DNA from: a virus
Length of the DNA stretch: 23,394 nt
Strand: one strand, 5' to 3'
Virus record (IMG/VR): IMGVR_UViG_3300018421_000219
Coordinates: 1-23,394 of that record
Made by a program: the position numbers and the translations under genes. Under the pieces are notes generated by a model that searched no databases, had not been told where the DNA came from, and saw nothing but the letters and a program-made list of their open reading frames with translations. Positions 1-8,714 of the stretch are shown here, piece after piece. Numbering within the stretch: the first letter of the stretch is position 1; each line of letters opens with the position of its first letter.

Positions 1-617
1 CAGGGCATGGTTGATGCGCTAGAAGCATCCGCCAATCCCACTTCAGGAAGATTCGCATTGTGTGTCCCACTGATGTAAAGTGCTTTACCCTTAGCGATAT
101 CAGAACCGGAGTCATTTTTAACTCTAATTAAACTAGCATCCTTATACTCTTCAAGTGATAAATACATTTGCACGTTATGTGCCACACCATCATTACCCGG
201 AGTAATTTCCACCAAAGCGATAGGTGCTGAATTAGCGGGAAGTTTGCTAACCTTTGGTTGTGCCGACTGACTAGCAGGAGAAGCGGTTTGAATCACACCC
301 GATGAGTCTAAGTAAATAAGCACATAGCGATTATATGTAGCAAAGGAGGCGGGCATAGTAACTGTTTGGTCTGTGGTCTGAATTGCAGGTTGTCCATTGA
401 TTACATATTGAATCTCACCCGCTAGAGTGTAAGATGTATTCGCACCCGTAGTATCTTCAGTAAATCCACCGTGTTCGCTTGTGATAAAGCAACCCGAAGA
501 GATTGCAAACAGCGCGTCGAGAATACCCGAATGCAGTTTATCCGTTCCGTCTATAAGTTCTGTTGTATCGCTAATTCCTGTCGTTAATGATTTAATAAAT
601 CCCGGCGAGTCTACCAT
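1..617 (-). CDS. Tail-fibre-like virion protein (3' end outside window)
   Basis: At least 205 residues are visible, and the frame stays open to the left edge. The ATG shares one base with the previous stop (TGATG) and is preceded by GGAGGTGGACTG, a good ribosome-binding site. The first ~100 residues have a helix followed by beta-rich sequence (SGCFITSEHGGF, YTLAGEIQYVINGQPA). The last part visible (VKNDSGSDIAKGKALYISG, then LPEVGLADASSASTMP) matches the style of the small beta domain found in phage tail fibres and capsid-attached beta proteins, in which a 'ndsG..i.kG..vyisG' strand is followed by a 'v.lAdas...tmp' strand. It lies last in the tail module, after the hub and a collar-type protein, which fits a receptor-binding or fibre role. 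The function comes from context and sequence style; the C-terminus and any receptor-binding tip are not visible. Confidence 0.7.
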   Translation of the reverse strand, partial: MVDSPGFIKSLTTGISDTTELIDGTDKLHSGILDALFAISSGCFITSEHGGFTEDTTGANTSYTLAGEIQYVINGQPAIQTTDQTVTMPASFATYNRYVLIYLDSSGVIQTASPASQSAQPKVSKLPANSAPIALVEITPGNDGVAHNVQMYLSLEEYKDASLIRVKNDSGSDIAKGKALYISGTHNANLPEVGLADASSASTMP

Positions 618-958
618 CAGTCCACCTCCATTACAATAATAAATTCAATTTCGTCCGTGCTAGTCAAAGGTCCGATGCCGTCATAGTTTACCCTTAATAG
701 CATATTGCCGCTAGAGTCAAATATACCTACTTCTTTAATAGTGTTTCCAATATATGAGGAACCTTGCACAGTAAATTTCCACTCCACCGTTGATTCAGAA
801 GAAGCCCCCGAACCTGTAACTGCGGTTAGTGAAGAAATCGGGGAATCCAAATCCCCCGCATTAGGATTGGTTGAATCCCCACCCGTTCCAATTTTATACC
901 TATTATACGTTGTGATAATATAATCTCTCACACTTTCTCTAGCATCTCTTACAATCAT
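617..958 (-). CDS. Small tail/fibre-attachment-type protein, 113 aa
   Basis: The ATG overlaps the hub gene's stop by four bases (ATGA) and follows GGAGGTAGGACC, so translation is probably coupled to the hub. The N-terminal third is helical (MIVRDARESVRDYIITTYN) and runs into KIGTGGDSTNPN; the rest is beta-rich. The arrangement 'IKEVGIFDSSGNMLLRVNY' followed by 'STDEIEFIIVMEV' resembles the region of phage tail-fibre and collar proteins in which a 'i.E.Gifd..gnll.r' strand pair precedes 'l..tdei.i...i.v'. Between hub and fibre genes, it is most simply a fibre-attachment or baseplate-periphery protein. The family match is from memory of sequence style, not from a search. Confidence 0.65.
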   Translation of the reverse strand: MIVRDARESVRDYIITTYNRYKIGTGGDSTNPNAGDLDSPISSLTAVTGSGASSESTVEWKFTVQGSSYIGNTIKEVGIFDSSGNMLLRVNYDGIGPLTSTDEIEFIIVMEVD

Positions 959-3900
959 GGTCCTACCTCCGAATCAAATCCAATTATATATCCAAATCCA
1001 ATTGTTGAAGTTGTATCATCTGTTAGGTTTGTAATATCAGCCTTTACAAACTTGAGTCTAACAGAAGAGATATCAATGTTAGGTGACGTTACGTTGCTAT
1101 AAACCTTTTGCTTTGTTAGTCCCTGAAGGTTGCGAGTTTCGCTGAGAAGAAGACTCATTGTGTTAGCCAAATCGCGGTTGTATTCCCCTAGTTTAACCTT
1201 AGTAGGGGAACCAAAAGAGCGTTCAATTTCAATAACAATATAGGGAGAGCGATAGATACCCTCACTTGGGTAATAAACTGAAATAATTTGACCCGGCGAG
1301 ATAAAGGGAACATCGTCGCCAATATCAATCTGAATGGCATCATTGATACGCGAGTGGATTTTCAAAAGCTTGGCCGCTCTTTCATCAGCCTGCTTTTGGT
1401 TAGTAATTGTGTAGTCGTAGACCTCCTTTGTAATCTCCCTTCCCTTTTTCTTAATCTCGCGGTAGTTTTTAGCCAAGGCCTTGATACCATCACCAAATAC
1501 AGCGATGGTGTTAAATTGGTCGAATAGGGATTTATCTCGACGAATGTTGGTAATCTTGTAAGTTGATTTATCTTCAGCAATCTCAATATCTCTGTAAAAG
1601 CGGTCTTCCTCATCTGCGACAATAGAAATATCCTCACCGTTTACTAATAATTTCTTCCCCTTATATGATAACACAGAGTTAGCAGCAGTAAAGGCGTTTT
1701 GTCCTGTAAAGTTAGCAGACATGTAGTAGTCATTACCCACTGTGGATTTATTAAAAGTCAATCCGACGCTGGATAAGATATCATCTACAATATCCTCCGC
1801 CTCATAGACAACGTTAAACGGGACACCAATTTGAGCCTTAGTGGGTGTAAAGGTGGCTCCCTTGTCCACTGTTACTGTGAAAATAGAACCTATTGAAGTC
1901 GCTCCTAACATCTCCCGCATTTTACCAAAAGATAGTTGTAAGTTCGAACCTTCATCTTGTGTAATTTTCATACTTGTGGTATTTTTATTAATTCCATCTG
2001 TTAGGTATACATTATGTTCTCCGAGAGAAAATGTGTTTTGTAAAGTAGCAGAATTAGTGTTTCTATTTACTAGATATTTTGCTGTATCACCATCAATATG
2101 AATAAGACCATATAGAGAGTTAATACCTGATTCATCATAGACTGGTTTACCATCTAATGTTTTGCTACCTGAAATATTAAACTCAGAATGCATTTTATTA
2201 CTACCGGGTATTTTAGTATAAATAGAATTAAACTCATTTAGTGTAATATTCTTTGGACTAAAGTTATAGAAACAATTTTGAGATATTTTTAACAATCTAA
2301 TATCATCATTAGTAGTAAAGGAAGCAGAATAATTATCAATTTTAATATGGTGACTAAACCCATTTTGTTTGCTAATTGTATGAGATTTAATATAATGTAA
2401 AGTAGATTCTGATACATTGTATAAATAATACCCACTTAAATTGTTACAATAATCTAACCATGAAGAAGATGTTGTAAAACTTATATCAAAATTTAACACC
2501 GCTTCATCACCATCCACATTAGCACTATCCCATGCAGGTAATTTAGGTCTAAATAAAATTTCTGTAAGACGCACTTTTTCATCATTAGTTCCACTAATAT
2601 TTGTTTCCAAGAAAGCGGTATCAGTGAAAATTAAATCAGGGTCGTCATAAGTTACACTATTCACAGTCTGACTAAGTGTTATATTAGATATACTAGTAGT
2701 AATATCCGATAACATAGCACCTTCAAAATTATACAAATCGCCAATGGATTTTTGAGCCTCCGTTGGGAATGTTTCAGATTTAATAATAACTACATCCATA
2801 TTTCCGTAGTCAAAAACTCCCTTTCCTGACTGTGAGTTATACATAACTCTTTGTGCAAAAGTTTCGTTAGTTTCTACATCATCTGAACCCCCTGTTCTAT
2901 CAAGAATAATTGGACGCTTAATAAACCCGCGAGTCGCCGCAGTTATTCCTGATAATACAGTGGGTAGTGTATACGGCGTATTTGGTAAGGTAATAGATGT
3001 TGTCTTATTAATTATATCCGACTTATTAGAAATAGAGTAACTATCTGTATATGCTAACTCTTGGTCTGATGTTCTAACCACTCGGAGATAGGTTTCATTT
3101 GAAGGGTCGTATTCTGTGTAATAAATAGAAGTGCCTGAGGGGACGGCATCAATTAAACAATTAGCCGTTAGTCTAATAGTGTAGGGCGAAGAGGCCCCCG
3201 AATACCCCGTTCCACCATTGTAGGTTGTGTCCAATCTTCCCAAATGTTTAATCACATCGTTGTAGTCTGGCTCTGTGTAAATATCTTGAGTTTTACTAAC
3301 GTCAATCCAGCTAATATCATCAATGAGTAAAAGGTCGCTAGTATTATCCGAATCAGATGTTAAATCAGCAGTGGTGTCGGAAGCAACATAACAATTCATT
3401 GGTCTTTGTTGTTCTAAGAATCCCTTAATTGTATTATCTGTGCTTTGCTTTCCCGGTTCATAATTTTCATAATCCACTTCATTCATCAAAAAATCGAATG
3501 TAACTTCAGTTAGTCTTACAAGACTGAATCTATTTCTACTCCCTGTAGAGGCCACAATTCTTCTATTTTCATAATCTCTATCTAAACGATTACCTGTATT
3601 AGATACACCTGCCCAATCTGTAGGGTATGTATCGCTTCCATGTTTCAAAGTGCTACTACTTTCTCCATCACGCTTTAAAATAATAGAATAGTCTGTTAGT
3701 GATTTTGCCCCAAAATGCGAGTCTAGATTATCCCAATTCATCTTAGATTCTGGATAAACGTGACCGGGAGCAAAGAGATGTAAAGTTCCTGCTCTTGGGT
3801 CCCAAATTTCAAAAGCTGAATAATTACTTTTTAGTAAATCTTCATCAATAAGTCTGCCGATATTATCAGCACTTGAATGGAAAGATGAAGGGTAGCGGTT

Positions 3901-6900
3901 TACGTCAAAGAATCTAGAACCAAGAGCAGGTCTAACACCCAATCTTTCATTAGATTTATCTTTAAGATAATATAAAGTTTCATCACTATTTTTATCGTTG
4001 GTGTGTTTTTCTTCTAAAGTAGCTCGATAACCACTTAGGTTAAATTTGAACTCACCACCGTTGTCGTAATAATCGTTAGGGAAGTCTTCAATTTCGGGGG
4101 TCATTGTGCCAATACTTCCCAATCTTTGTGTAAAATCACTTTGATTCTTATTCGTATATCTCCAAATGGGAGGACCAAAACGAGTTACATACTGTGAGGA
4201 AACAGTAGAAACATAGCCGGGGTCGTCGTCAAAAACATGATTAAATGGCATAGGTGCGTAAGCCGCGCTAATATCAGGGTTGCCTGCTTGCATTTCATTA
4301 TCCAAAAAGTGAATAAAACCACCATTGGGAAGACCTTGACCGTTTAATAAATAGAATGAGTCTAGATATCTCCCCGAAGTAGTATCCGCACTTTCAAGCC
4401 AAGTTTCATTTCTATTTCCACCATAGACTCTTCCTGCTACAACGGGAGAAATGTAACCTAAAGAATAAATAGTCTGTCCATCTGCTTGCTCTTGATTAAT
4501 AATATCAAACTCAACCATTGAGGAGAGTGCATTAATTTTATCGCTAATAGAAACAGAAAAGGGGGTGTCCTTGTTCACACCTGCGGAAGTAAAGGGTTTA
4601 TATACAGCATCAATAGGAATACCATTTACAGTAGAACCCTGAGTTACTTCTGATAAAGATTCTCCTTGTGTATTATAACTAGTAAAATTATGACCTGATT
4701 CAAAAACAATACCCTTATCAATACTACCTAAAACAGTAGTAGGTCCTAATAGTGGATTATATTTTTCTAACGATTTACCACCGTAAAGAGAGTTATCTAG
4801 TTTATATAAAATATAATAATCAGTAGAATCAATAGTCCACTGATTAGCAGATAAATCCCCTATGTTTGTAAAGTCACTAAAGTAACTATTTTTCATTAAA
4901 GTAATTGTGGTGTTACCAGTAGTAGATTCTACTATCCCAAGGGGTATTCGAATCCCACCTATGCTTGTAAATAATACATCACCAAACTGGACGTAATCTG
5001 AAAGACTTTTTCCAGACCTAGTATATACAGTAATTGTATTGCCACTAATTGAAACAATACCTACGTTGTAAAAAAGAGAGTTTGTATATCCACCTGTAAC
5101 GCTCTTCCAATGTGCTCTTCCAATTGGTGATAAGGTAGTGTATAAATATTCCTCGGTGTAATTGTAATTTTTATTTACAGGTGTTCCTAACAATTGAGAA
5201 ATTTTATCTCTACCAGAAATCTTCACTTGAAAAACCCCACCGTCTACATTCGTTTCCTTGTATTCCACATTAGAACTCATCAGTGGTTTGTTATACAAAA
5301 GCCCCGTTCTAACACAATCTAATAAGTTTCCACTAGTATTAAAAACTGAAGAAGGAACGGATTGCAATTCAGTATATGAATTTAATAAATCACCCTGCTC
5401 TACTTGCAATTTAATTCCGTAATTAGGGCCACCTACAATGTATTCAAGACCGTAAATATCCGCCTCCACATTTGTAATCGCAGTGTTGTTTCTTAAAATA
5501 CTACCACCCGACAATTCAGTATCAATCTGATGGGTAACCCCCATATTTTCTACAACGCCACTCCACCTTCTTCTAAATCCGGTATTAGCATTCAATGTTT
5601 CTACTGTAGAAGTTACAGTAAAGGTCGTATCTGAAACAGCCCTTTTGTGAGTAATTGTAATTTCTTGGTTACCATCCACAGGTGCGTTAATGTTAGAGAT
5701 AACATAGTAGTAACCATTAACAAAAATTACATCATAGTCAGGGCTAGAGTATAATAAATTCCGTAAATCCTGCCCATTTAATAACCCCGTGACTTGAATT
5801 TTATCTGTATCGGTCGCGTGATTATTCATAACACCGGGAAGAATAAATGAATATAAATCTGTAATATCATCTGAACCAATGTATTCCTTAATAGTCACTG
5901 ACTCATAATCTACAATCTTTCTATCTAAAAATCTCTCAGGGTCAATATATGTAGCCTCAAACATATTACCTCTATTTGTAATACTGTTTTTAATATCCAC
6001 ACTCACTGGAGCAGAAATTGTTTGATTTCTCAACGGTGAAACAATGAAATTAATATATGTAGAAATGGGGGTAGCACCTGCGCGATTATCATATTCTGCA
6101 ATATTTTGTGTCCAATCTGTAATATCTGCCCCTAAGGTATCATCTGAAGTTTTATTTGCATCCACGATATCCCCATGTTGTGTGTAAAAAGACTTATCTA
6201 AAACCATCCCTGATGTAACAGGTGCGGTTTTAAATACACTTACCATTGTATTGCTAGAAGGGTCAAAGGTCTTAATTGCTGTATATTTCTTATTAGCCTC
6301 CAATGCGTCGTCCTCATAAAAGTAGAATGTAGGGCGCGAAACATCACAGTAGCGGTCATGTCTTTCTTCTGAAGATGAGGTGTCGTTTAGTAAACCATAA
6401 CCAACCGCTACCACATTATGAGGTTTTGCAGGTCCACGAAAAATACACACATTTGTTCCTTCGGGGACGTAGCCACCCAATTTGGGAGTAAAGTCATAAC
6501 TGTAAATATCGTCGCTATACTGAACTTCCTCAGTAATCTTAGCGAAGTGGTGGTTGTATAAATCATCCGCGTAGAGTAGAATGAAGTAATCATAACTGTC
6601 GAAGTCTAAACTAAGACCGCTCGCACTTCCCGTATCAACGGTGACGCGATAAGAGGGTGAGTCGAATAGGGTTGGTTCTGAGTAATCCCCACTTGCGGTG
6701 GGTAATAGTTTAGTCCCACCTTCTAATGTCGTAGCATCATCGGAATGAATCTCAATGAAACTGCGATTAGTCTGAAGGGGGTCCGTTGTCCCCATGATTG
6801 TGAGAAGTCGGGGATTTACAGAAGCGTTGGTGTTATAATCTAGAGCAGGTGGGGTAGTTGTAAAATCAGTGGGAAGAGCCTGCCCCTCGTCTAATACAAA

Positions 6901-6915
6901 CAATTCATCGGTCAT
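955..6915 (-). CDS. Giant tail hub / tail-tip protein, 1986 aa
   Basis: This is the largest gene of the window, starting at an ATG that overlaps the previous stop by four bases (ATGA). Near the C-terminus (~residues 1700-1920) is a hub-like region: EAEDIVDDILSSVGLTF, then GKKLLVNGEDISIV, then ITNQKQADERAAKLL, then FISPGQIISVYYPSEGIYR and PYIVIEIERSFG. This order resembles gp27/gpD-type baseplate hubs and lambda J-like tail-tip proteins, in which a peptide-lined ring closes the tube. Around residues 615-675 is a small beta module (SGNTITVYTRSG, VQFGDVLFTSIGG, IPLGIVESTTGNTTITL) also seen in other virion proteins here. The middle, roughly 2000-6100 in the window, is visibly more AT-rich than both ends and has no domain I recognise; it is rich in Asn, Ser, Thr and Tyr, as expected for long beta folds. 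Position after the tape measure and distal-tail genes supports a tip/hub role. No muralytic motif was recognised. Confidence 0.75.
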   Translation of the reverse strand: MTDELFVLDEGQALPTDFTTTPPALDYNTNASVNPRLLTIMGTTDPLQTNRSFIEIHSDDATTLEGGTKLLPTASGDYSEPTLFDSPSYRVTVDTGSASGLSLDFDSYDYFILLYADDLYNHHFAKITEEVQYSDDIYSYDFTPKLGGYVPEGTNVCIFRGPAKPHNVVAVGYGLLNDTSSSEERHDRYCDVSRPTFYFYEDDALEANKKYTAIKTFDPSSNTMVSVFKTAPVTSGMVLDKSFYTQHGDIVDANKTSDDTLGADITDWTQNIAEYDNRAGATPISTYINFIVSPLRNQTISAPVSVDIKNSITNRGNMFEATYIDPERFLDRKIVDYESVTIKEYIGSDDITDLYSFILPGVMNNHATDTDKIQVTGLLNGQDLRNLLYSSPDYDVIFVNGYYYVISNINAPVDGNQEITITHKRAVSDTTFTVTSTVETLNANTGFRRRWSGVVENMGVTHQIDTELSGGSILRNNTAITNVEADIYGLEYIVGGPNYGIKLQVEQGDLLNSYTELQSVPSSVFNTSGNLLDCVRTGLLYNKPLMSSNVEYKETNVDGGVFQVKISGRDKISQLLGTPVNKNYNYTEEYLYTTLSPIGRAHWKSVTGGYTNSLFYNVGIVSISGNTITVYTRSGKSLSDYVQFGDVLFTSIGGIRIPLGIVESTTGNTTITLMKNSYFSDFTNIGDLSANQWTIDSTDYYILYKLDNSLYGGKSLEKYNPLLGPTTVLGSIDKGIVFESGHNFTSYNTQGESLSEVTQGSTVNGIPIDAVYKPFTSAGVNKDTPFSVSISDKINALSSMVEFDIINQEQADGQTIYSLGYISPVVAGRVYGGNRNETWLESADTTSGRYLDSFYLLNGQGLPNGGFIHFLDNEMQAGNPDISAAYAPMPFNHVFDDDPGYVSTVSSQYVTRFGPPIWRYTNKNQSDFTQRLGSIGTMTPEIEDFPNDYYDNGGEFKFNLSGYRATLEEKHTNDKNSDETLYYLKDKSNERLGVRPALGSRFFDVNRYPSSFHSSADNIGRLIDEDLLKSNYSAFEIWDPRAGTLHLFAPGHVYPESKMNWDNLDSHFGAKSLTDYSIILKRDGESSSTLKHGSDTYPTDWAGVSNTGNRLDRDYENRRIVASTGSRNRFSLVRLTEVTFDFLMNEVDYENYEPGKQSTDNTIKGFLEQQRPMNCYVASDTTADLTSDSDNTSDLLLIDDISWIDVSKTQDIYTEPDYNDVIKHLGRLDTTYNGGTGYSGASSPYTIRLTANCLIDAVPSGTSIYYTEYDPSNETYLRVVRTSDQELAYTDSYSISNKSDIINKTTSITLPNTPYTLPTVLSGITAATRGFIKRPIILDRTGGSDDVETNETFAQRVMYNSQSGKGVFDYGNMDVVIIKSETFPTEAQKSIGDLYNFEGAMLSDITTSISNITLSQTVNSVTYDDPDLIFTDTAFLETNISGTNDEKVRLTEILFRPKLPAWDSANVDGDEAVLNFDISFTTSSSWLDYCNNLSGYYLYNVSESTLHYIKSHTISKQNGFSHHIKIDNYSASFTTNDDIRLLKISQNCFYNFSPKNITLNEFNSIYTKIPGSNKMHSEFNISGSKTLDGKPVYDESGINSLYGLIHIDGDTAKYLVNRNTNSATLQNTFSLGEHNVYLTDGINKNTTSMKITQDEGSNLQLSFGKMREMLGATSIGSIFTVTVDKGATFTPTKAQIGVPFNVVYEAEDIVDDILSSVGLTFNKSTVGNDYYMSANFTGQNAFTAANSVLSYKGKKLLVNGEDISIVADEEDRFYRDIEIAEDKSTYKITNIRRDKSLFDQFNTIAVFGDGIKALAKNYREIKKKGREITKEVYDYTITNQKQADERAAKLLKIHSRINDAIQIDIGDDVPFISPGQIISVYYPSEGIYRSPYIVIEIERSFGSPTKVKLGEYNRDLANTMSLLLSETRNLQGLTKQKVYSNVTSPNIDISSVRLKFVKADITNLTDDTTSTIGFGYIIGFDSEVGP

Positions 6916-7919
6916 AGTCTAGCCTCCTCAAAGTCGAAGTATAACAATGCTGTTCTATAAGGGGGGCTGATGGAGTTAATACTCCTAAAATTACGGCGGT
7001 TTTCCTTGTAAAAAGCCACTTCATGTAACTCCCCCATAAACTGTGTAGTGGTAGCACCGCCGGAACCTTTCTTTCCTAAATACACATCTGAGGGGTCTAA
7101 TTGAAACTCCCCTGCTTCCGTATGGACTCCTGAAGCCACCAACACACCGTTGTAGAATAGGTAGATATTTTCATTTCCATACGATACTGCTACATGGTGT
7201 GAGGTTTCTGTATAGAGAACATCTCGGTCAACGGGAACATAAATTGTGGAGGAAGCATCGGGTTCATTAAATAACTCGGCTACTCTAAAACTAGAACCGG
7301 GGGTAACTGCATCAATTACACCTATTTGTAGACCCGCATCTGTATATACAGGTTGTCCTACATAAAAAGTTCCTGTAGTATTTACAATCCTACCACCCAC
7401 GTTTACAGAAATTACAGTGCTTCCTGTTGATTTATATTGTGGTAAATACTTTTGATAAATATATCCCGTTGGGTCTGAATAACTATCATCCACTATTTCT
7501 GAAGTGAAGATAGTAGGACTTTCAACAGTTACAGTAGTTCCATTAATTCTTACTTCCGCTTTTAACGAGTATTCAGCCGGTTGATAAAAAGCCTGTGTGG
7601 TGGTGTTTACTAAAGATAGAGTTAGATTAGTGTTGTGAAATAAACACATTTCCACATTATGTCTATCTGCGCTAGATAAATATGCTAATCCCAACGCATC
7701 TCTAGGAAGTGTTTTCTGACTATCCACGTTATCGTCAATAGGGTTACCATTTACTTCATAGGGTGTGATAATCATTTCCAATGTAAATGGTCCCTGATAG
7801 TCCCATAGTCCGGTTGTATCTGTTACATATGCCCCGCTAGCGTCTACTAATAAATATCCATCACACATAACGGGAAACTGCAAAGATTGCCGGTCATTAG
7901 AAAAAACGCTGTAAGTCAT
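6912..7919 (-). CDS. LamG-like (concanavalin A-like) lectin-fold tail protein
   Basis: About 335 residues. The sequence reads as a LamG/pentraxin-type jelly roll. An N-terminal strand set contains GPFTLEMIITPYEV and NVEMCLFHNTNLTLSLVN. The C-terminal half has the hallmark series HHVAVSYGNENIYLFYNGVL, then SDVYLGKKGSGG, then FMGELHEVAFYK, then ALLYFDFEEARL. Between the halves (~residues 168-230) is an inserted small beta module (VISVNVGGRIVNTTGTFYVG, PVYTDAGLQIGVIDAV). Such folds bind glycans, and in tail tips they may act in surface recognition. The start is uncertain: GTG at 7928 gives a four-base GTGA overlap with the previous stop, while ATG at 7919 is a stronger start codon. Neither has a clear ribosome-binding site, so coupling to the upstream gene is likely. 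Confidence 0.75.
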   Translation of the reverse strand: MTYSVFSNDRQSLQFPVMCDGYLLVDASGAYVTDTTGLWDYQGPFTLEMIITPYEVNGNPIDDNVDSQKTLPRDALGLAYLSSADRHNVEMCLFHNTNLTLSLVNTTTQAFYQPAEYSLKAEVRINGTTVTVESPTIFTSEIVDDSYSDPTGYIYQKYLPQYKSTGSTVISVNVGGRIVNTTGTFYVGQPVYTDAGLQIGVIDAVTPGSSFRVAELFNEPDASSTIYVPVDRDVLYTETSHHVAVSYGNENIYLFYNGVLVASGVHTEAGEFQLDPSDVYLGKKGSGGATTTQFMGELHEVAFYKENRRNFRSINSISPPYRTALLYFDFEEARL

Positions 7920-7924
7920 TTTAA

Positions 7925-8710
7925 TCACTGTCCAATAACTGCCGCTACTACGAAGGAGAGGGTGAATGTAATAAAGGGTTGTCCGGGTGTAATTTGTGTT
8001 CCGAAAGAGTCCACATAACCACTCAAACCCATATTTTTCTCAGGGTCGTCTAAATCGGGATAATTACCTGTAAGGGTGGCGAAGAAATTATCTCCACGTT
8101 TGACGGTAGCCCCCGTGGTATTGGGGTCAAGGTAGGTTGATTGCCAATTTCCGCTAGAGTCCAATAATACTTCCCTTGCTTTATAACTAAATGGTAGTAA
8201 GGGAAGTTCACTATGAGAGGTTGTTTCATCAACGCCGCTGTGGTAACGATAATATCTGTTAACCCGCGTGGGCATTAAAATAATCAATTCAGCAAAGTTC
8301 TGATGCTTCTGCAAGAAAGAGGAGTCTACCGCTGAGTGCATCAATTGTGCTACTTCAAAAGCGGTCATATGAACGCTCACCGTGTCTTCAACATTCTGAA
8401 ATCGCTTCTTAATTACTTGGTCTGTAATGATTCCACTTAGGCTAATTCTTTTAGAAGCAATACCGAGGTCAATAGCAAGGGTTTGCGATTCACCTGTAAC
8501 CGCACCTGAGAATGGGATGGGAATAGGGGCTACGCTTCTATTCGTATCTAATTGAACTGATTCACATTTTAGCATAATACGGTTTGTAATCCCCGCATCA
8601 TCCGCACCCTGCTTATCTCCAAAGGCTGCAAAGTTCAGGAATACCGTGGATTCCATACCACCATATCCGTTTTCAGCCAAACCTTCCAATATATCCTTCG
8701 TTGAAACCAT
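7925..8710 (-). CDS. Distal-tail / baseplate-type protein, 261 aa
   Basis: It directly follows the tape measure gene and precedes the lectin and hub genes, the usual place of distal-tail (Dit-like) or baseplate wedge proteins in siphovirus-type modules. The protein is mainly beta, with strands such as SQTLAIDLGIASKRISLSGI followed by a helical stretch (AFEVAQLMHSAVDSSFLQKH), then NFAELIILMPTRVN, and a hydrophobic C-terminus (PFITFTLSFVVAAVIGQ). The strand-rich edge with 'isLsGii' and a closing 'fitftlsf' strand fits a tube-like beta barrel that docks on the tail tube. I do not recognise a specific family, so the role is inferred from position. The ATG start has only a weak ribosome-binding site (AGGGCGTGATTAA). 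Confidence 0.55.
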   Translation of the reverse strand: MVSTKDILEGLAENGYGGMESTVFLNFAAFGDKQGADDAGITNRIMLKCESVQLDTNRSVAPIPIPFSGAVTGESQTLAIDLGIASKRISLSGIITDQVIKKRFQNVEDTVSVHMTAFEVAQLMHSAVDSSFLQKHQNFAELIILMPTRVNRYYRYHSGVDETTSHSELPLLPFSYKAREVLLDSSGNWQSTYLDPNTTGATVKRGDNFFATLTGNYPDLDDPEKNMGLSGYVDSFGTQITPGQPFITFTLSFVVAAVIGQ

Positions 8711-8714
8711 TTAA

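Noticed and set aside
1362-1637. Second minus-strand frame of 91 codons inside the hub gene
   Set aside because: It is out of frame within a continuous, domain-supported coding region and has no start signal.
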